64,000 nt of DNA from Peptostreptococcus faecalis (GCF_900240845.1 NZ_OERU01000005.1:1-64000), one strand, 5' to 3'; positions 37,052 to 47,449 are shown, counted from the stretch's first letter. A program made the numbers and translations. The notes: generated by a model not told the origin, from the letters alone.

Positions 37052-38983
37052 TTATTGCATTATTTTTTCCCATTTTTCATATAATTTTTCAAGTTTTTTT
37101 TCTAAACTAGATTTTTCTTGATTTACTTCCCTTGATTTATCTGGGTTTGAGTAAATTTCTTCCATATACAGCATAGATTCTAGTCCATTTATTTGCTTTT
37201 CCACCAATGTTATTTCTTCTTCAATATTTTTTATTTCTCTCTTAGCCTTGTTTTCCATAAGCTTGAGCTCTTTTTCTTTTCTTTTTTCTTCTTTTATTTG
37301 AGTCTTAGTTTTTTCTTCAACGCCTTCACTTTCTGCCATACTTTTCATCTCTAGCTGTTGATTCTTCTTCTCTTGATAGTATTCATAATTTCCTAAATAC
37401 TCTTTTATTCCATCACTCGATAGTACTAATATTTTATCAATTATTTTGTTAATAAAATATCTATCATGTGATATAACGAAAACCGTTCCTTCATACTCAG
37501 ATAAGGCATCTTCTAGAACTTCTTTAGAATCTATATCTAGATGGTTAGTAGGCTCATCTAATAAAAGAAAATTCGATTTAGATAGTATTAATTTTAATAT
37601 AGCGACTCTAGCTCTTTCTCCTCCGCTCAGTAAGCTTATTTCCTTAAACACTTCTTCATCTTCAAATAAAAAAGCCCCTAAAAGGCTTCTAACTTCTGTT
37701 TGAGTTAGACTTTGATTTGAATTCCAAATTTCATCAATAATAGTATTCTTCAAGTTAAGAGTTTTTTGTTCTTGGTGAAAATATGATACTTCAACATTTT
37801 TACCTATTTTAATTATACCTTTATTTGCAACTTTACTTCCTGTTATCATTTTAAATAAAGTTGATTTTCCAATTCCATTAGGTCCTATTAAGGCAACTTT
37901 TTCGCCCCTATATATATCTAAATTTATATCTTTAAATAGTACTCTTTCACCTATTTTTTTCTCCACATCTTCCATATGCAATACGTCGTTTCCACTTTGA
38001 GTTACAGTTGTAAACTTAAACTTCGCTTTTTTTCTTTCTGATTGAGGTTTTTCAACTCTTTCAACTTTATCTAGCATTTTTTCTTTACTTCTAGCTCTTT
38101 TTAAGTGCTTTTCTCTACCGTATGCTTTCAAACGTTCAATAGATTCTTCCTGTTTTTTTATATCACGTTGCTGATTCTCATATTTTCTTATGTCAAGTTC
38201 TCTTTGAATTTTAGCTTGTTTCTGATATTCCGTGTAATTTCCATTATAAGCTGTCAGGTGTTTGTTTGAGAGTTCAAATATTCTGTTTACTGCTTGATCT
38301 AAAAAATATCTGTCGTGTGATATTATTATTGCAGTACCATCATACGCTCTCAAGAAACCTTCTAGCCACTCAACCGCATCAGAATCTAGGTGGTTGGTAG
38401 GCTCATCTAGAAGTAGTAGAGTTGGCTTAATTAGAAGTAACTTTCCAAGCAATACTCTCGTTTTTTCTCCACCAGATAATACGCTTATTTTTTTGTTCAT
38501 ATCATCATCACTGAAGCCTAGCCCTCTCAATATCCCTAAAACTTCACTTTTATATCCATATCCATTATTTTCTTCAAATTCCTCATATTTTTTGGCATAT
38601 GTATCCATTATTTTTTTCAGTTCTTCGGATATAGTATTGCTCTTTGCAGACATATCAGAAATTATGCTTTCCATTTCTCTTAATTCTTTTTCAGCTTCCA
38701 TAAGTTCTGAAAATACATCCACTACCTCTTCATATATTGTTTTTTCTGAGTGAAAATTTGTATTCTGCTCTAAATAACCGACCTTACAACCCTTAGATGT
38801 ATATATTTCTCCACTATCATAACCGTATTCACCAGTTATTATTTTCAGTAAAGTAGTTTTACCAGTTCCATTTATACCTACAACGCCTATTTTATCCCCT
38901 TCATTTACAGAAAAAGATATTTCTTCAAGGATAGTATCTACTCCAAAGCTTTTATTGATATTATTACATGATAGTATTATCAT
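37052..38983 (-). CDS. ABC-F family ATPase (translation factor type)
   Basis: 643 residues, soluble, two ABC domains: Walker A GINGTGKTTLL and GPNGIGKSTLF; signatures LSGGEKTRV and LSGGERARV; Walker B LLLLDEPTNHLD twice. Between them (~240-320) is the charged linker that reaches into the ribosome E site; the C-terminal ~100 residues are coiled coil. No membrane domain, so it is an ABC-F ribosome factor (YdiF/Uup-like), not a transporter. Housekeeping role or low-level antibiotic protection cannot be separated by sequence. 16 bases after tsaD. Confidence 0.9.
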   Translation of the reverse strand: MIILSCNNINKSFGVDTILEEISFSVNEGDKIGVVGINGTGKTTLLKIITGEYGYDSGEIYTSKGCKVGYLEQNTNFHSEKTIYEEVVDVFSELMEAEKELREMESIISDMSAKSNTISEELKKIMDTYAKKYEEFEENNGYGYKSEVLGILRGLGFSDDDMNKKISVLSGGEKTRVLLGKLLLIKPTLLLLDEPTNHLDSDAVEWLEGFLRAYDGTAIIISHDRYFLDQAVNRIFELSNKHLTAYNGNYTEYQKQAKIQRELDIRKYENQQRDIKKQEESIERLKAYGREKHLKRARSKEKMLDKVERVEKPQSERKKAKFKFTTVTQSGNDVLHMEDVEKKIGERVLFKDINLDIYRGEKVALIGPNGIGKSTLFKMITGSKVANKGIIKIGKNVEVSYFHQEQKTLNLKNTIIDEIWNSNQSLTQTEVRSLLGAFLFEDEEVFKEISLLSGGERARVAILKLILSKSNFLLLDEPTNHLDIDSKEVLEDALSEYEGTVFVISHDRYFINKIIDKILVLSSDGIKEYLGNYEYYQEKKNQQLEMKSMAESEGVEEKTKTQIKEEKRKEKELKLMENKAKREIKNIEEEITLVEKQINGLESMLYMEEIYSNPDKSREVNQEKSSLEKKLEKLYEKWEKIMQ

Positions 38984-38999
38984 TTAATTCCCTCCAATA

Positions 39000-40127
39000 T
39001 TATCCTTTATCAATTTTTAAATTTGGAACAGCATTCAAATCCATCCCATCTCTTCGTCCACCAACATATCTATAATACCCTGCACACCCTATCATAGCTG
39101 CATTATCAGTACATAGAATAAGTGAAGGATATTTTAAGTCAAGATTTTCTCTACCTGAAAGTTCCTTCATTTTTTTTCTTAAAGCGGAGTTTGCCGCTAC
39201 ACCTCCAGATAGTGTAATTGTATTATACCCTTTATCTTTACAAAGCTTGATTGCTTTATGTGATAACACATCTACTACTGCATCTTGAAATGATGCACAG
39301 ACATCACTTTCATTTATTTCTTCATTTTTCATTTTCATTGAGTTCAGATAATTTAGTACTGATGATTTTAATCCACTAAAGCTAAAATCGTATCCATCAT
39401 CGTTAATTAGAGCTTTAGGAAAATCTATGGCTTTTGGATTTCCATTTTTAGCCATCTTATCAATTATTGGACCACCCGGATACCCTAATTTCATAGCTCT
39501 TGCAACTTTGTCAAAAGCCTCTCCTGAAGCGTCATCTTTAGTTTTTCCGATCACTTCATATTTCCCATAATCTTTTACTTCAACTAAATGAGTATGACCT
39601 CCAGATACTATCAAAGTGATAAAAGGTGGCTTTAAATCTTTATGTTCGATATAGTTTGCACTCAAGTGACCTTCTATATGATTTACACCCACTAGCGGAA
39701 TTCCTAGTGTAAATGACAGCGCCTTTGCATATGACAATCCAACTAATAGAGCTCCTACTAATCCTGGTCCATATGTGACTGCTATATGTGTTATATCTTT
39801 AAATCCTAATCCGGCAGAATCCAAAGCATCTTGAACTACTATATCAATATTTTCTATATGTTTTCTAGATGCAATTTCTGGCACTACTCCTCCAAATTTC
39901 TTATGAGTTTCTATTTGAGTAGATATAATATTTGAAAGTACTTCCCTTCCATTTTTTACAATAGAACAAGCTGTTTCATCACAACTGCTTTCAATTGCCA
40001 AAGTTATAATATCACCGTTTGCTACATTTGTGTTTTCTTCTGTTTTTTCTATATTAAAAGAATTATTTTTCAAATATTCTTCTGATTTTTTACAATTATC
40101 TCTGACTGTAGAGATGTTTTCACTCAT
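39000..40127 (-). CDS. tsaD: tRNA N6-adenosine threonylcarbamoyltransferase TsaD
   Basis: 375 residues, ~35-40 longer than usual because of an N-terminal charged extension ahead of the normal start [23 protein letters not shown] fold, metal-binding histidines in [20 protein letters not shown] and C-terminal [12 protein letters not shown]. It transfers threonylcarbamoyl to A37 of ANN-decoding tRNAs with TsaB and TsaE, all encoded here. The ATG at 40127 has AAGGCGGTG upstream; no internal start has a better site, so the extension may be real. Confidence 0.94.
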   Translation of the reverse strand: MSENISTVRDNCKKSEEYLKNNSFNIEKTEENTNVANGDIITLAIESSCDETACSIVKNGREVLSNIISTQIETHKKFGGVVPEIASRKHIENIDIVVQDALDSAGLGFKDITHIAVTYGPGLVGALLVGLSYAKALSFTLGIPLVGVNHIEGHLSANYIEHKDLKPPFITLIVSGGHTHLVEVKDYGKYEVIGKTKDDASGEAFDKVARAMKLGYPGGPIIDKMAKNGNPKAIDFPKALINDDGYDFSFSGLKSSVLNYLNSMKMKNEEINESDVCASFQDAVVDVLSHKAIKLCKDKGYNTITLSGGVAANSALRKKMKELSGRENLDLKYPSLILCTDNAAMIGCAGYYRYVGGRRDGMDLNAVPNLKIDKG

Positions 40128-40133
40128 TTGTTA

Positions 40134-40580
40134 TTACACCGCCTTAATTTCTTTCCACATTATTATTGCATCTTCCCTATTGTCTTGATAGTATTCTGTT
40201 CTTACTCCTTCAGGCTTAAATCCGTGCTTTTTGTATAAATTTTGAGCAATTATATTGCTTTTTCTTACTTCAAGAGTAATGTGATCAATTTTTGACTTTA
40301 AGCACTCTTGTATTAAGTTTTCCATTAAGCCATTCGCTATTTTTCTTCCTCTTGCATCCTTATGAACAGCAACATTTGTAATATGTGCTTCATCTAGTAT
40401 ATACCAAGCCCCTACATATCCTAGTATTTTTCCATTTTCATCTTCTGCAACTATATAGTTTGCAAGTTTATTATTTAATTCTGATTTCAAAGCAGATATA
40501 GTCCATGGATTAGAAAATGCTGACACTTCTACTTCATATACACCTTGTATATCACTTGGCTTCATTTTTCTATATTCCAT
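40134..40580 (-). CDS. rimI: Ribosomal protein S18-alanine N-acetyltransferase RimI
   Basis: 148-residue GNAT acetyltransferase. Acetyl-CoA motif DARGRKIANGLMENL (~76-90), C-terminal LYKKHGFKPEGVR. It acetylates the N-terminus of S18. The gene is embedded in the t6A operon, overlapping tsaB by 11 bases, its usual position in Firmicutes. Confidence 0.92.
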   Translation of the reverse strand: MEYRKMKPSDIQGVYEVEVSAFSNPWTISALKSELNNKLANYIVAEDENGKILGYVGAWYILDEAHITNVAVHKDARGRKIANGLMENLIQECLKSKIDHITLEVRKSNIIAQNLYKKHGFKPEGVRTEYYQDNREDAIIMWKEIKAV

Positions 40581-41277
40581 CTTTTCTTTGCCTTTCTTCG
40601 TACTGAATCTCAGCTTGAGATTTTCTTATATAAAGAGGAACAATATCATAACTATCATATACATTTTTTTCTTCTTTATATTTTTGCATTGCTAACGACG
40701 TCACACTAGAAGCTTTGGATATATTTTTTTCAGGTGATGGTATATAGATATTTTTATTTTCTAATTTATTTCCGTACTTAGTTGTACCTTCTCCTAAAAT
40801 TACTGCTCCTGTGTATAACTTTTCTATTTTTTCCAATAAATCATCTATGTCAATAACTCCTACATCCTCGACTACTCTTAGCTTGCCATTTTCACTCTTA
40901 TAAATTCCATAATATACCTGTGTCGCCTGTGCATCTAATATCGGTATTATATATTTATCGGTAAAAGCCATGTTATTCGCTAAAGTTTCAAGTGAATTCA
41001 CACCTACAATAGGAATATTTTTGACGTGTGATATTGCCTTTACAGTAGACATTGCTATTCTCAACCCTGTAAAAGATCCCGGACCTATACAAACAGCCAA
41101 AACATCTATATCATCCACACTTATATCTCCTAGTTTAAATAAGTCTTCTAACATTGGCATCAACTTTTGCGAGTGTGTCCTCTTGTCATTTATTAATATT
41201 TCACCAACTAAAACATCATCTTTAATCAATGCTACGCTTGCCGATTTTGTTGAAGTGTCAAAGCCTAATATATTCAT
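40570..41277 (-). CDS. tsaB: tRNA threonylcarbamoyladenosine biosynthesis protein TsaB
   Basis: 235 residues, a degenerate TsaD paralogue with ILGFDTSTKSASVALI at the N-terminus and CIGPGSFTGLRIAM (~66-79), the TsaB signature. It scaffolds TsaD. Its ATG overlaps the tsaE stop as TAATG. Confidence 0.94.
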   Translation of the reverse strand: MNILGFDTSTKSASVALIKDDVLVGEILINDKRTHSQKLMPMLEDLFKLGDISVDDIDVLAVCIGPGSFTGLRIAMSTVKAISHVKNIPIVGVNSLETLANNMAFTDKYIIPILDAQATQVYYGIYKSENGKLRVVEDVGVIDIDDLLEKIEKLYTGAVILGEGTTKYGNKLENKNIYIPSPEKNISKASSVTSLAMQKYKEEKNVYDSYDIVPLYIRKSQAEIQYEERQRKDGI

Positions 41278-41732
41278 TATAAACTCACTCCTTCTAATAT
41301 TTCCTCGTATTTATCTCCATATGGCACTATACTTATATTTCTTCCTTCTCCTTCATATGTAATCAATATGTCTAGGCGCTCTTTTGGAAGAATATCTTCA
41401 ATTAAATTTGACCATTCTATTATAGATACTCCATCTGAATATACATATTCATCAAATCCTATATCATACATTTCTTCACTTGAGCCAATTCTATAAACAT
41501 CGAAGTGATACAAAGGATATTTTCCATCCATATATTCATTTACTATTGTAAATGTAGGACTTGTGATATCTTCTTCTATTCCCAGCTCTTTTGCTATACT
41601 CTTTGTTATAGTTGTTTTTCCTGCTCCTAGGTCTCCATTTAGACAAATAACTGCCCCAGGAAATAATTTTTGTCCTATTTGCTTTCCTATTTTATATGTA
41701 AAATTTTCATCTTTTAGAAAAAAAACTTTCAT
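41277..41732 (-). CDS. tsaE: tRNA threonylcarbamoyladenosine biosynthesis ATPase TsaE
   Basis: 151 residues; P-loop NGDLGAGKTTITKSI (~33-47), and SPTFTIVNEY typical of the family. The ATPase turns over the TsaBD complex. First gene of tsaE-tsaB-rimI-tsaD-ABC-F; start after AGGAGGAAAG. Confidence 0.95.
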   Translation of the reverse strand: MKVFFLKDENFTYKIGKQIGQKLFPGAVICLNGDLGAGKTTITKSIAKELGIEEDITSPTFTIVNEYMDGKYPLYHFDVYRIGSSEEMYDIGFDEYVYSDGVSIIEWSNLIEDILPKERLDILITYEGEGRNISIVPYGDKYEEILEGVSL

Positions 41733-41912
41733 CTTTCCTCCTGTTTTCCACTTATATTATCATTGTTGCTTTTATTATCATTTATTCTATAATTACGATT
41801 TTTAGACTTTCTAAAAAAGGTCCATTTAACATTATATCATAATTTTTTACAAATTAATTCCAACTAAGCATTTTATACACATTTTTATGGTATCTAAATC
41901 CCTATATAAATT

Positions 41913-41951
41913 AAAAAAGCATCTTTCTCCTAATATGAAAGATGCCTTTTT
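41913..41951 (-). terminator. Terminator of ptb
   Basis: GCATCTTTC pairs perfectly with GAAAGATGC, followed on the minus strand by TTTTTT. Confidence 0.88.
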
Positions 41952-41975
41952 GATTTATATATTATTTTCTAAAGA

Positions 41976-42887
41976 TTACTTATTTGCAGCCATCATACAA
42001 GCAACTGATATAGATACTAATTTGGCAGCTTCTCCGTCTGATCTAGAGCACACAACAATAGGAACCTTAGCTCCTACTACTACTCCACCAAATGTCCATC
42101 CACCTAAGTATTTAGCTGTTTTTAACAATACGTTTCCTACTTCTATAGCTGAAACTACTAATATATCTGCGTTACCTGCTACAGGATCGTCAACTCCCTT
42201 AACTTCTGCCGCATGCTTATCCACTGCATTATCCATCTGAAGTGGTCCACTTACTACACAACCTTTTATTTTTCCTTCTTTATTCATTTCATGAAGAGCA
42301 ACAGCATCAACTGTAGCTGGCATCTTATCATAGTATTTTTCCTTAGCACAAATCATAGCTACTTTTGGTTCTTCATTTCCAAGAGCATGAGCTACTTCTA
42401 CTGCATTTTCTATTATTCCCTTTTTCTGTTCTAAGTCTGGATTTATAAGCATTGCACCGTCAGAAGTTAGGTAATATTTTTCCTTACCTTCATTGAAAAG
42501 TATTCCAACATAGCTTAAAGTCTTTCCTGTTCTTAATTCATTTTCTTTCTTTACTACTGCTTTAAGAATTACTGAAGTATCTATTAGTCCCTTCATTATC
42601 AAGCTAGCTTTACCTTCTCTTACTTGATCTACTGATTTTTGAGCTGCATCACTTAAATCATCTGCATGAACTAATTCCATATCAGATATATTTAAGTTAC
42701 CTTCTTTAGCTACTTCAGTGATTATCTTTTCATCACCTACTAGTATTACCTTTACAAAACCTAAGTCTACTGCATTTCTTAAAGATTCTAAAGTAGCAAT
42801 ATCATGTGGTGCAGCAACAGCTACAGTTTGAATTTTGTCTCCTGTTTTTTCTTTCGCCAAGTTAATAAAATAATCCTGATTAATCAT
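41976..42887 (-). CDS. ptb: Phosphate butyryltransferase (phosphate acyltransferase family)
   Basis: 303 residues from the ATG at 42887 (MINQDYF), eight bases after GGGGG; upstream ATGs lie on or too near the ribosome site. PTA/PTB fold with SLIMKGLIDTSVILKAV, and GPLQMDNAVDKHAAEVKGV near the C-terminus. It converts butyryl- or branched acyl-CoA plus phosphate to acyl phosphate for ATP formation. The usual partner butyrate kinase (buk) is not adjacent. Isovaleryl or other branched acyl-CoA from leucine oxidation is a possible substrate in this genome (inference). Confidence 0.88.
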   Translation of the reverse strand: MINQDYFINLAKEKTGDKIQTVAVAAPHDIATLESLRNAVDLGFVKVILVGDEKIITEVAKEGNLNISDMELVHADDLSDAAQKSVDQVREGKASLIMKGLIDTSVILKAVVKKENELRTGKTLSYVGILFNEGKEKYYLTSDGAMLINPDLEQKKGIIENAVEVAHALGNEEPKVAMICAKEKYYDKMPATVDAVALHEMNKEGKIKGCVVSGPLQMDNAVDKHAAEVKGVDDPVAGNADILVVSAIEVGNVLLKTAKYLGGWTFGGVVVGAKVPIVVCSRSDGEAAKLVSISVACMMAANK

Positions 42888-42990
42888 ATTCATATCCCCC
42901 ATCTAAATTTTAATTTTCAATATAAATTACTCTTATACAATATTTTATCACAATACAGTCTTTTTGGTATTGTTTTCCTGTATCTTTTAC

Positions 42991-43028
42991 AAAAAAAAAC
43001 TCTCGTCTTAGTTTACGAAAGTTTTTTT
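42991..43028 (-). terminator. Terminator of the riboflavin transporter gene
   Basis: On the minus strand AACTTTCGT pairs with ACGAGAGTT (one T-G), followed by TTTTTTT. Confidence 0.78.
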
Positions 43029-43129
43029 AAAGTAATAATATACAATTTTTTTACGCATATTATAAATATTTTATCCATATTCTTTATAGTTTCTTAATAC
43101 ATCATATTTATTTTCTTAATTTCACTAAA

Positions 43130-43744
43130 TTATTTAGATATAAGTTTTTCTAGTTTTTTATAAAAAGGAATCGACATTAAAGATAATAATATTCCCTTTA
43201 TCAAGTTAAATGGTGCAATAAACCAAATTACAAATGATAATAGATCGTTTATATTTGGATTTACAGCTTTCCCCATACCTAAAATAGCATCCATACCCAT
43301 CAATTGTCCATAAAATGGAAGCAAGAAGAAATAATTAACCAATGATCCTATTACGACCATTGAAATAGTAGCAGTAAATAAGCTTATTATAAGCCCTTTT
43401 AAGCTCTTGTTTTTTCTGTATATCATTGACATAGTCACTACAAATGAACTTCCGACCACTATGTTAGCCAGCTCACCTACTCCACCAGTTGTTGTGACTG
43501 TTATTCCGTGAAGAAAGTTTTTTATTACCTCTACAACAAAACCAGCAAAAGGCCCCATTGAAAGACCAGCAATTACTGCAGGTATATCTGAAATATCAAT
43601 CTTTAGAAATGCAGGAAATAATCCTGGTATTGGCATTTCAACAAACATCAACACAAATGATATCGCTGAAAGCAGCGATACTTTCACCAAAGAGCTTGTT
43701 GATATTTTCTTTTTTTTCATACTAATTGCACTAACTTTTTCCAT
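43130..43744 (-). CDS. ribU: Riboflavin ECF transporter S component RibU
   Basis: 204 residues, six hydrophobic helices. Substrate-binding region of RibU: SFVLMFVEMPIPGLFPAFLKID then GPFAGFVVEVIKNFLHGI. It binds riboflavin and works with the shared EcfAA'T module (encoded elsewhere). An FMN riboswitch with its terminator directly upstream independently supports the substrate call. Start ATG after AAAGGAGGAAGAA. Confidence 0.95.
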   Translation of the reverse strand: MEKVSAISMKKKKISTSSLVKVSLLSAISFVLMFVEMPIPGLFPAFLKIDISDIPAVIAGLSMGPFAGFVVEVIKNFLHGITVTTTGGVGELANIVVGSSFVVTMSMIYRKNKSLKGLIISLFTATISMVVIGSLVNYFFLLPFYGQLMGMDAILGMGKAVNPNINDLLSFVIWFIAPFNLIKGILLSLMSIPFYKKLEKLISK

Positions 43745-43774
43745 TTCTTCCTCCTTTTTTTCGAGGGTAAATAT

Positions 43775-43803
43775 AAAAAAACCTGGAGATATATTTCTCC
43801 AGG
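43775..43803 (-). terminator. Expression-platform terminator of the FMN riboswitch
   Basis: On the minus strand CCTGGAGA/TCTCCAGG hairpin followed by TTTTTTT, between the aptamer and the ribU start: transcription attenuation when FMN is bound. Confidence 0.92.
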
Positions 43804-43838
43804 ATTAAATTCAACTGTAATTATAAATTACAATCATC

Positions 43839-43939
43839 TCTTCTCTCATCCAGACTTTACTGTCGGCTTTGGAATCACACCAAATCAGCTTTCGCTCGCG
43901 GGCTATACCGCCGGTAGGGACTTTCACCCTCCCCCGAAG
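43839..43939 (-). ncRNA. FMN riboswitch (RFN element)
   Basis: The minus strand contains the conserved RFN core in order: TTCGGGG, AGGGTGAAAGTCCCTACCGG, CGGTATAGCCCGCGAGC, GATTTGGTGTGATTCC, AAAGCCGACAGTAAAGTC, TGGATGAGAGAAG. It is 95 bases ahead of ribU, controls it through the terminator at 43775-43803. Confidence 0.98.
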
Positions 43940-44063
43940 ATTAATAATATTATTTAACTAACACTATTATAATACGTAAGTTATATTGTTGTCAATATAT
44001 ACTCAAACTATTTTTTAGTTTCTTAAATTTCAATAAATTATGACAAATTTATATTTTTTTAAA

Positions 44064-46226
44064 CTACTTTTCTATATCTTGCTTTACATTTTTCATTGAA
44101 AGAGAAACTCTACCTTTTTCGACATCGATCTCTATTACTTTCACATTTACTACATCGCCTACACTCAAAAGATCTGACGGATTTTTAACTCTTTTATTAG
44201 ATATTTGAGATATATGTATTAATCCATCATTTTTAATTCCTATATCTACAAATGCTCCAAAATCAACAACGTTTCTAACTGTACCAGTAAGTATCATATC
44301 AACTTCCAAGTCTTCTATTTTCATTACATCAGTCTTTAAGACAGGTTTTATACCACTATCTCTAATATCTCTTCCCGGTTTTTTTATTTCTTCAATTATA
44401 TCTTTAAGAGTAGCTTCCCCTACTTCTGAATCAGTAGATAGCTTTGATAATCCATATTCTTTTACTCTAGAATCTATATCTGATAATTTACCTTCTGATA
44501 CATCATCAATACTGTATCCAAGTAGAGTAAGTGCCTTTTCACAGGCTTCATAACTTTCTGGATGTACACCCGTATTATCTAGAGGATTTTTTGAATTTTG
44601 AATTCTTATAAATCCAGCAGACTGTTTAAATGCTGCGGGTCCTAATCTCTTGACTTTTTTAAGTTCTTGTATTCCAGAAAATTCTCCATTTTCATCTCTG
44701 TATGCCACTATATTTTTTGCAACACTGCTAGATATTCCTGATAGATGCTCCAAAAGTGAATATGATGCTGTATTCACATCTATTCCAATTTTGTTTACAG
44801 AGTCTTCTACCACTCCATCTAATACCTCTGAAAGTCTTTTTTCATTTACATCATGCTGATATTGACCTACACCTATGCTCTTAGGATCTATTTTTACAAG
44901 TTCAGCCATAGGGTCTTGTAATCTTCTAGCAATAGAAACTGCACCTCTAATAGAAACATTTATATCAGGGAGTTCTTCGTTTGCAAGTTTTGACGCCGAA
45001 TATACAGAGGCACCTGCTTCATTTACAATTACGTAGCTTACTTTTCTATCAATTTCTGAAATCATTTCTGCTACAAATTTTTCAGACTCTCTAGATGCAG
45101 TACCATTACCTATAGATATTATATCTACTTCGTACTTTTCTATCATACTTTTCAGTATTTTTTTTGATTCTTCTACCTTATTTTGAGGTTTAGTAGGATA
45201 AACTGTTGTAAAATCTAAAAGCTTTCCATTTTTATCGACTACAGCTATTTTACATCCTGTTCTATAAGCTGGATCAAATCCCATTACTACAACGTCTTTT
45301 ATAGGTGGCTGTAGTAGAAGTCCATTTAGATTTTTACCAAATACTTTAATAGCTCTTTCTTGTCCAATTTCTGTTAGATGATTTCTAATTTCTCTTTCAA
45401 TAGAAGGATAAATTAGTCTTTTATACGCATCCACAGCTACTTCTCTAATCAACTCTTCATTTCCTTGGTTTTGGGCATTTATATATTGATCCGCTATGTA
45501 ATCTATCATACCTTCATCATCTATTGTTATTTTTACTGTTAAAACGCCTTCTTTTTCACCTCTATTTATTGCTAATACTCTGTGAGGTAATATGTCCTTT
45601 ACCCTTTCAGAAAAATCATAGTACATTCTGTACACAGAATCTTCCTCTGACTTTGCCTTAGATGAAACTATACCTCTTTGTAAGGCTTCATTTCTTATTT
45701 TTTTTCTTATTTGTGCATCATCACTCATCAGTTCAGCCAATATATCTTTTGCACCTGAAACAGCTATATCTATGTCATCAATACCTTTTTCAGAATCGAT
45801 AAATTTCTCCGCTTCTTTTAATATATCAATATTTTTTGATAAAAGTATCATGTGTGAAAGCAGCTCTAACCCTCTTTCTCTTGCTATAGTTGCTCTAGTT
45901 CTTTTTTTCTGCTTGAAAGGTGCATATATATCTTCCGCCTCTTGAAGAGTTTTAGCTTTTTTTAGGTTCTCTTCTATTTCTGCTGTCAATTTACCTTGTT
46001 CATCAATAAGCCTAATTATATCTTCTTTTCTCGCTTCTAGATTTCTTAGATACATTAATCTTTCATGAAATTCTCTAAGTTGTACGTCACTTAGCTCTCC
46101 TGTCATTTCTTTTCTATACCTAGCTATAAACGGAATAGTATTTCCTTCATCTATTAATTTTATGGTGTTATCAACTTGGTTCTTTCTGAGACCCATTTCT
46201 GAAATCAAAATCTCATTAATTCCCAT
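44064..46226 (-). CDS. tex: Tex family S1 RNA-binding transcription accessory protein
   Basis: 720 residues from the ATG at 46226 (MGINEILISE), after AAGGGGG; a longer frame with an upstream ATG has no ribosome site. N-terminal Tex helices, YqgF/RuvX-like nuclease fold (VMGFDPAYRTGCKIAVVDKNG), helix-hairpin-helix region (GISSSVAKNIVAYRDENG) and a C-terminal S1 domain (~645-712, LTGTVRNVVDFGAFVDIG). It binds nucleic acid and affects transcription and stress survival. 32 bases downstream of prfB. Confidence 0.95.
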   Translation of the reverse strand: MGINEILISEMGLRKNQVDNTIKLIDEGNTIPFIARYRKEMTGELSDVQLREFHERLMYLRNLEARKEDIIRLIDEQGKLTAEIEENLKKAKTLQEAEDIYAPFKQKKRTRATIARERGLELLSHMILLSKNIDILKEAEKFIDSEKGIDDIDIAVSGAKDILAELMSDDAQIRKKIRNEALQRGIVSSKAKSEEDSVYRMYYDFSERVKDILPHRVLAINRGEKEGVLTVKITIDDEGMIDYIADQYINAQNQGNEELIREVAVDAYKRLIYPSIEREIRNHLTEIGQERAIKVFGKNLNGLLLQPPIKDVVVMGFDPAYRTGCKIAVVDKNGKLLDFTTVYPTKPQNKVEESKKILKSMIEKYEVDIISIGNGTASRESEKFVAEMISEIDRKVSYVIVNEAGASVYSASKLANEELPDINVSIRGAVSIARRLQDPMAELVKIDPKSIGVGQYQHDVNEKRLSEVLDGVVEDSVNKIGIDVNTASYSLLEHLSGISSSVAKNIVAYRDENGEFSGIQELKKVKRLGPAAFKQSAGFIRIQNSKNPLDNTGVHPESYEACEKALTLLGYSIDDVSEGKLSDIDSRVKEYGLSKLSTDSEVGEATLKDIIEEIKKPGRDIRDSGIKPVLKTDVMKIEDLEVDMILTGTVRNVVDFGAFVDIGIKNDGLIHISQISNKRVKNPSDLLSVGDVVNVKVIEIDVEKGRVSLSMKNVKQDIEK

Positions 46227-46257
46227 AATTTTCCCCCTTAATTTCAAAATATTGATA

Positions 46258-47374
46258 TTATTTTATATTCTGCTCTAAGGATGAATACATAAACTTATCT
46301 AAATCTCCATCCATTACAGCATCTACATTAGTGTGTTCAGTGTTTGTTCTGTGATCTTTGACCAATTTATATGGTTGAAAAACATATGATCTTATCTGGC
46401 TACCCCAAGTAATTTGAGAGTATTGACCTTGTATGTCTTCTATTTTTTCTTTGTTTTCTTCTTCCTTTAATTGGATGAGTTTTGCTGTAAGAAGCTTCAT
46501 TGCAACCTCTCTGTTCATATGTTGACTTCTTTCATTTTGACACTGGACTACCACTCCAGTAGGAATATGCGTGATTCTGACTGCTGAATCGGTAGTATTG
46601 ACGTGTTGTCCACCTGCACCAGAAGCTCTATACGTATCAATCTTCAAATCAGATTGATTAACTTCCACTTCAATATCGTCATCTAACTCGGGAGTTATAT
46701 CCACAGATGCAAATGATGTGTGCCTCTTGCCAGAAGAGTCAAATGGTGACATTCTTATCAACCTGTGAACACCTTTTTCATTTTTCAAATATCCATATGC
46801 GTTATCACCCTTTACCAAAATCGTAGCGGTCTTTATACCAGCTGCAGGATCTGATATTAAGTCTAACAAAACAACTTTAAAACCTTTGTCTTCTGACCAC
46901 CTTATATACATTCTAAGCAGCATTTGGGCCCAATCTTGAGCTTCAAGACCGCCAGTTCCTGGATTAATAGAAAGTATTGCATTATTAAAATCGTACTCAC
47001 CATTGAACAACAAAGTAAATGTCATATTTTCTAAATGCTGTTTAGTTTTACTAATTTGATTAATTATCGAAGTCTCAATTTCATCAACTTCTTGTGGGTC
47101 ATTTTCCTCTTCTCCCAATTGTATCAATATTTCTATTTCTTCTGTAGATAATAACAGATGTTCATATTCTTCTAGTAAATCCGTTATCTTTTTATTTTCT
47201 TTAAGTATTTTATTAGCATTTTCGGTATTATCCCAAAAATTCTGTTCTTCCATCATTGTATTTATTTCCGTTTTTTTTGACTTTAGACTATCCAAGTCAA
47301 AGGGAAACACCTAACTCTCCTACTTTTGACACGATGCTTTCAAGCTCGGCCTTATACTCTTGAATTTTAATCAT
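46258..47374 (-). CDS. prfB: Peptide chain release factor 2 with programmed +1 frameshift
   Basis: The zero frame starts at ATG 47374 (after GGAGGAAGAAA) and runs 25 codons to an in-frame TGA at 47297-47299 in CTTTGAC; a +1 shift enters the main frame, giving ~371 residues. This is the conserved RF2 autoregulatory frameshift: low RF2 slows termination at UGA and favours shifting. An internal SD-like AGGTG lies upstream of the slip codon. RF2 motifs: SPF tripeptide (RMSPFDSSGKRHTSF) for UGA/UAA and GGQ (SGAGGQHVNTTDSAVRI). Own TGGTATAAT promoter. Confidence 0.96.
47295..47303 (-). promoter_or_regulatory. prfB: prfB frameshift site CTTTGAC
   Basis: CTT (47300-47302), TGA (47297-47299), C: the canonical RF2 slip site at codon 25-26. 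Confidence 0.95.
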
Positions 47375-47440
47375 TTTCTTCCTCCATAACTAAAGCTCTC
47401 AAATTTTCTATGATTTATTATTAAATTATTTGCATTTTTA

Positions 47441-47449
47441 ATTATACCA
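47441..47449 (-). promoter_or_regulatory. prfB promoter (-10)
   Basis: Minus-strand TGGTATAAT, about 70 bases before the prfB ATG. Confidence 0.55.

Noticed and set aside
42213-43097. Plus-strand frames opposite ptb and its upstream region
   Set aside because: They are antisense to well-conserved coding sequence or AT-rich spacer, lack ribosome sites and have Phe/Ile/Tyr-rich, non-protein-like composition. The same applies to other plus-strand frames across the window except 11056-13939.
46258-47310. prfB starting at the GTG at 47310
   Set aside because: That is only the +1-frame part; the upstream ATG at 47374, ribosome site and CTTTGAC show the normal programmed frameshift, not a short protein.
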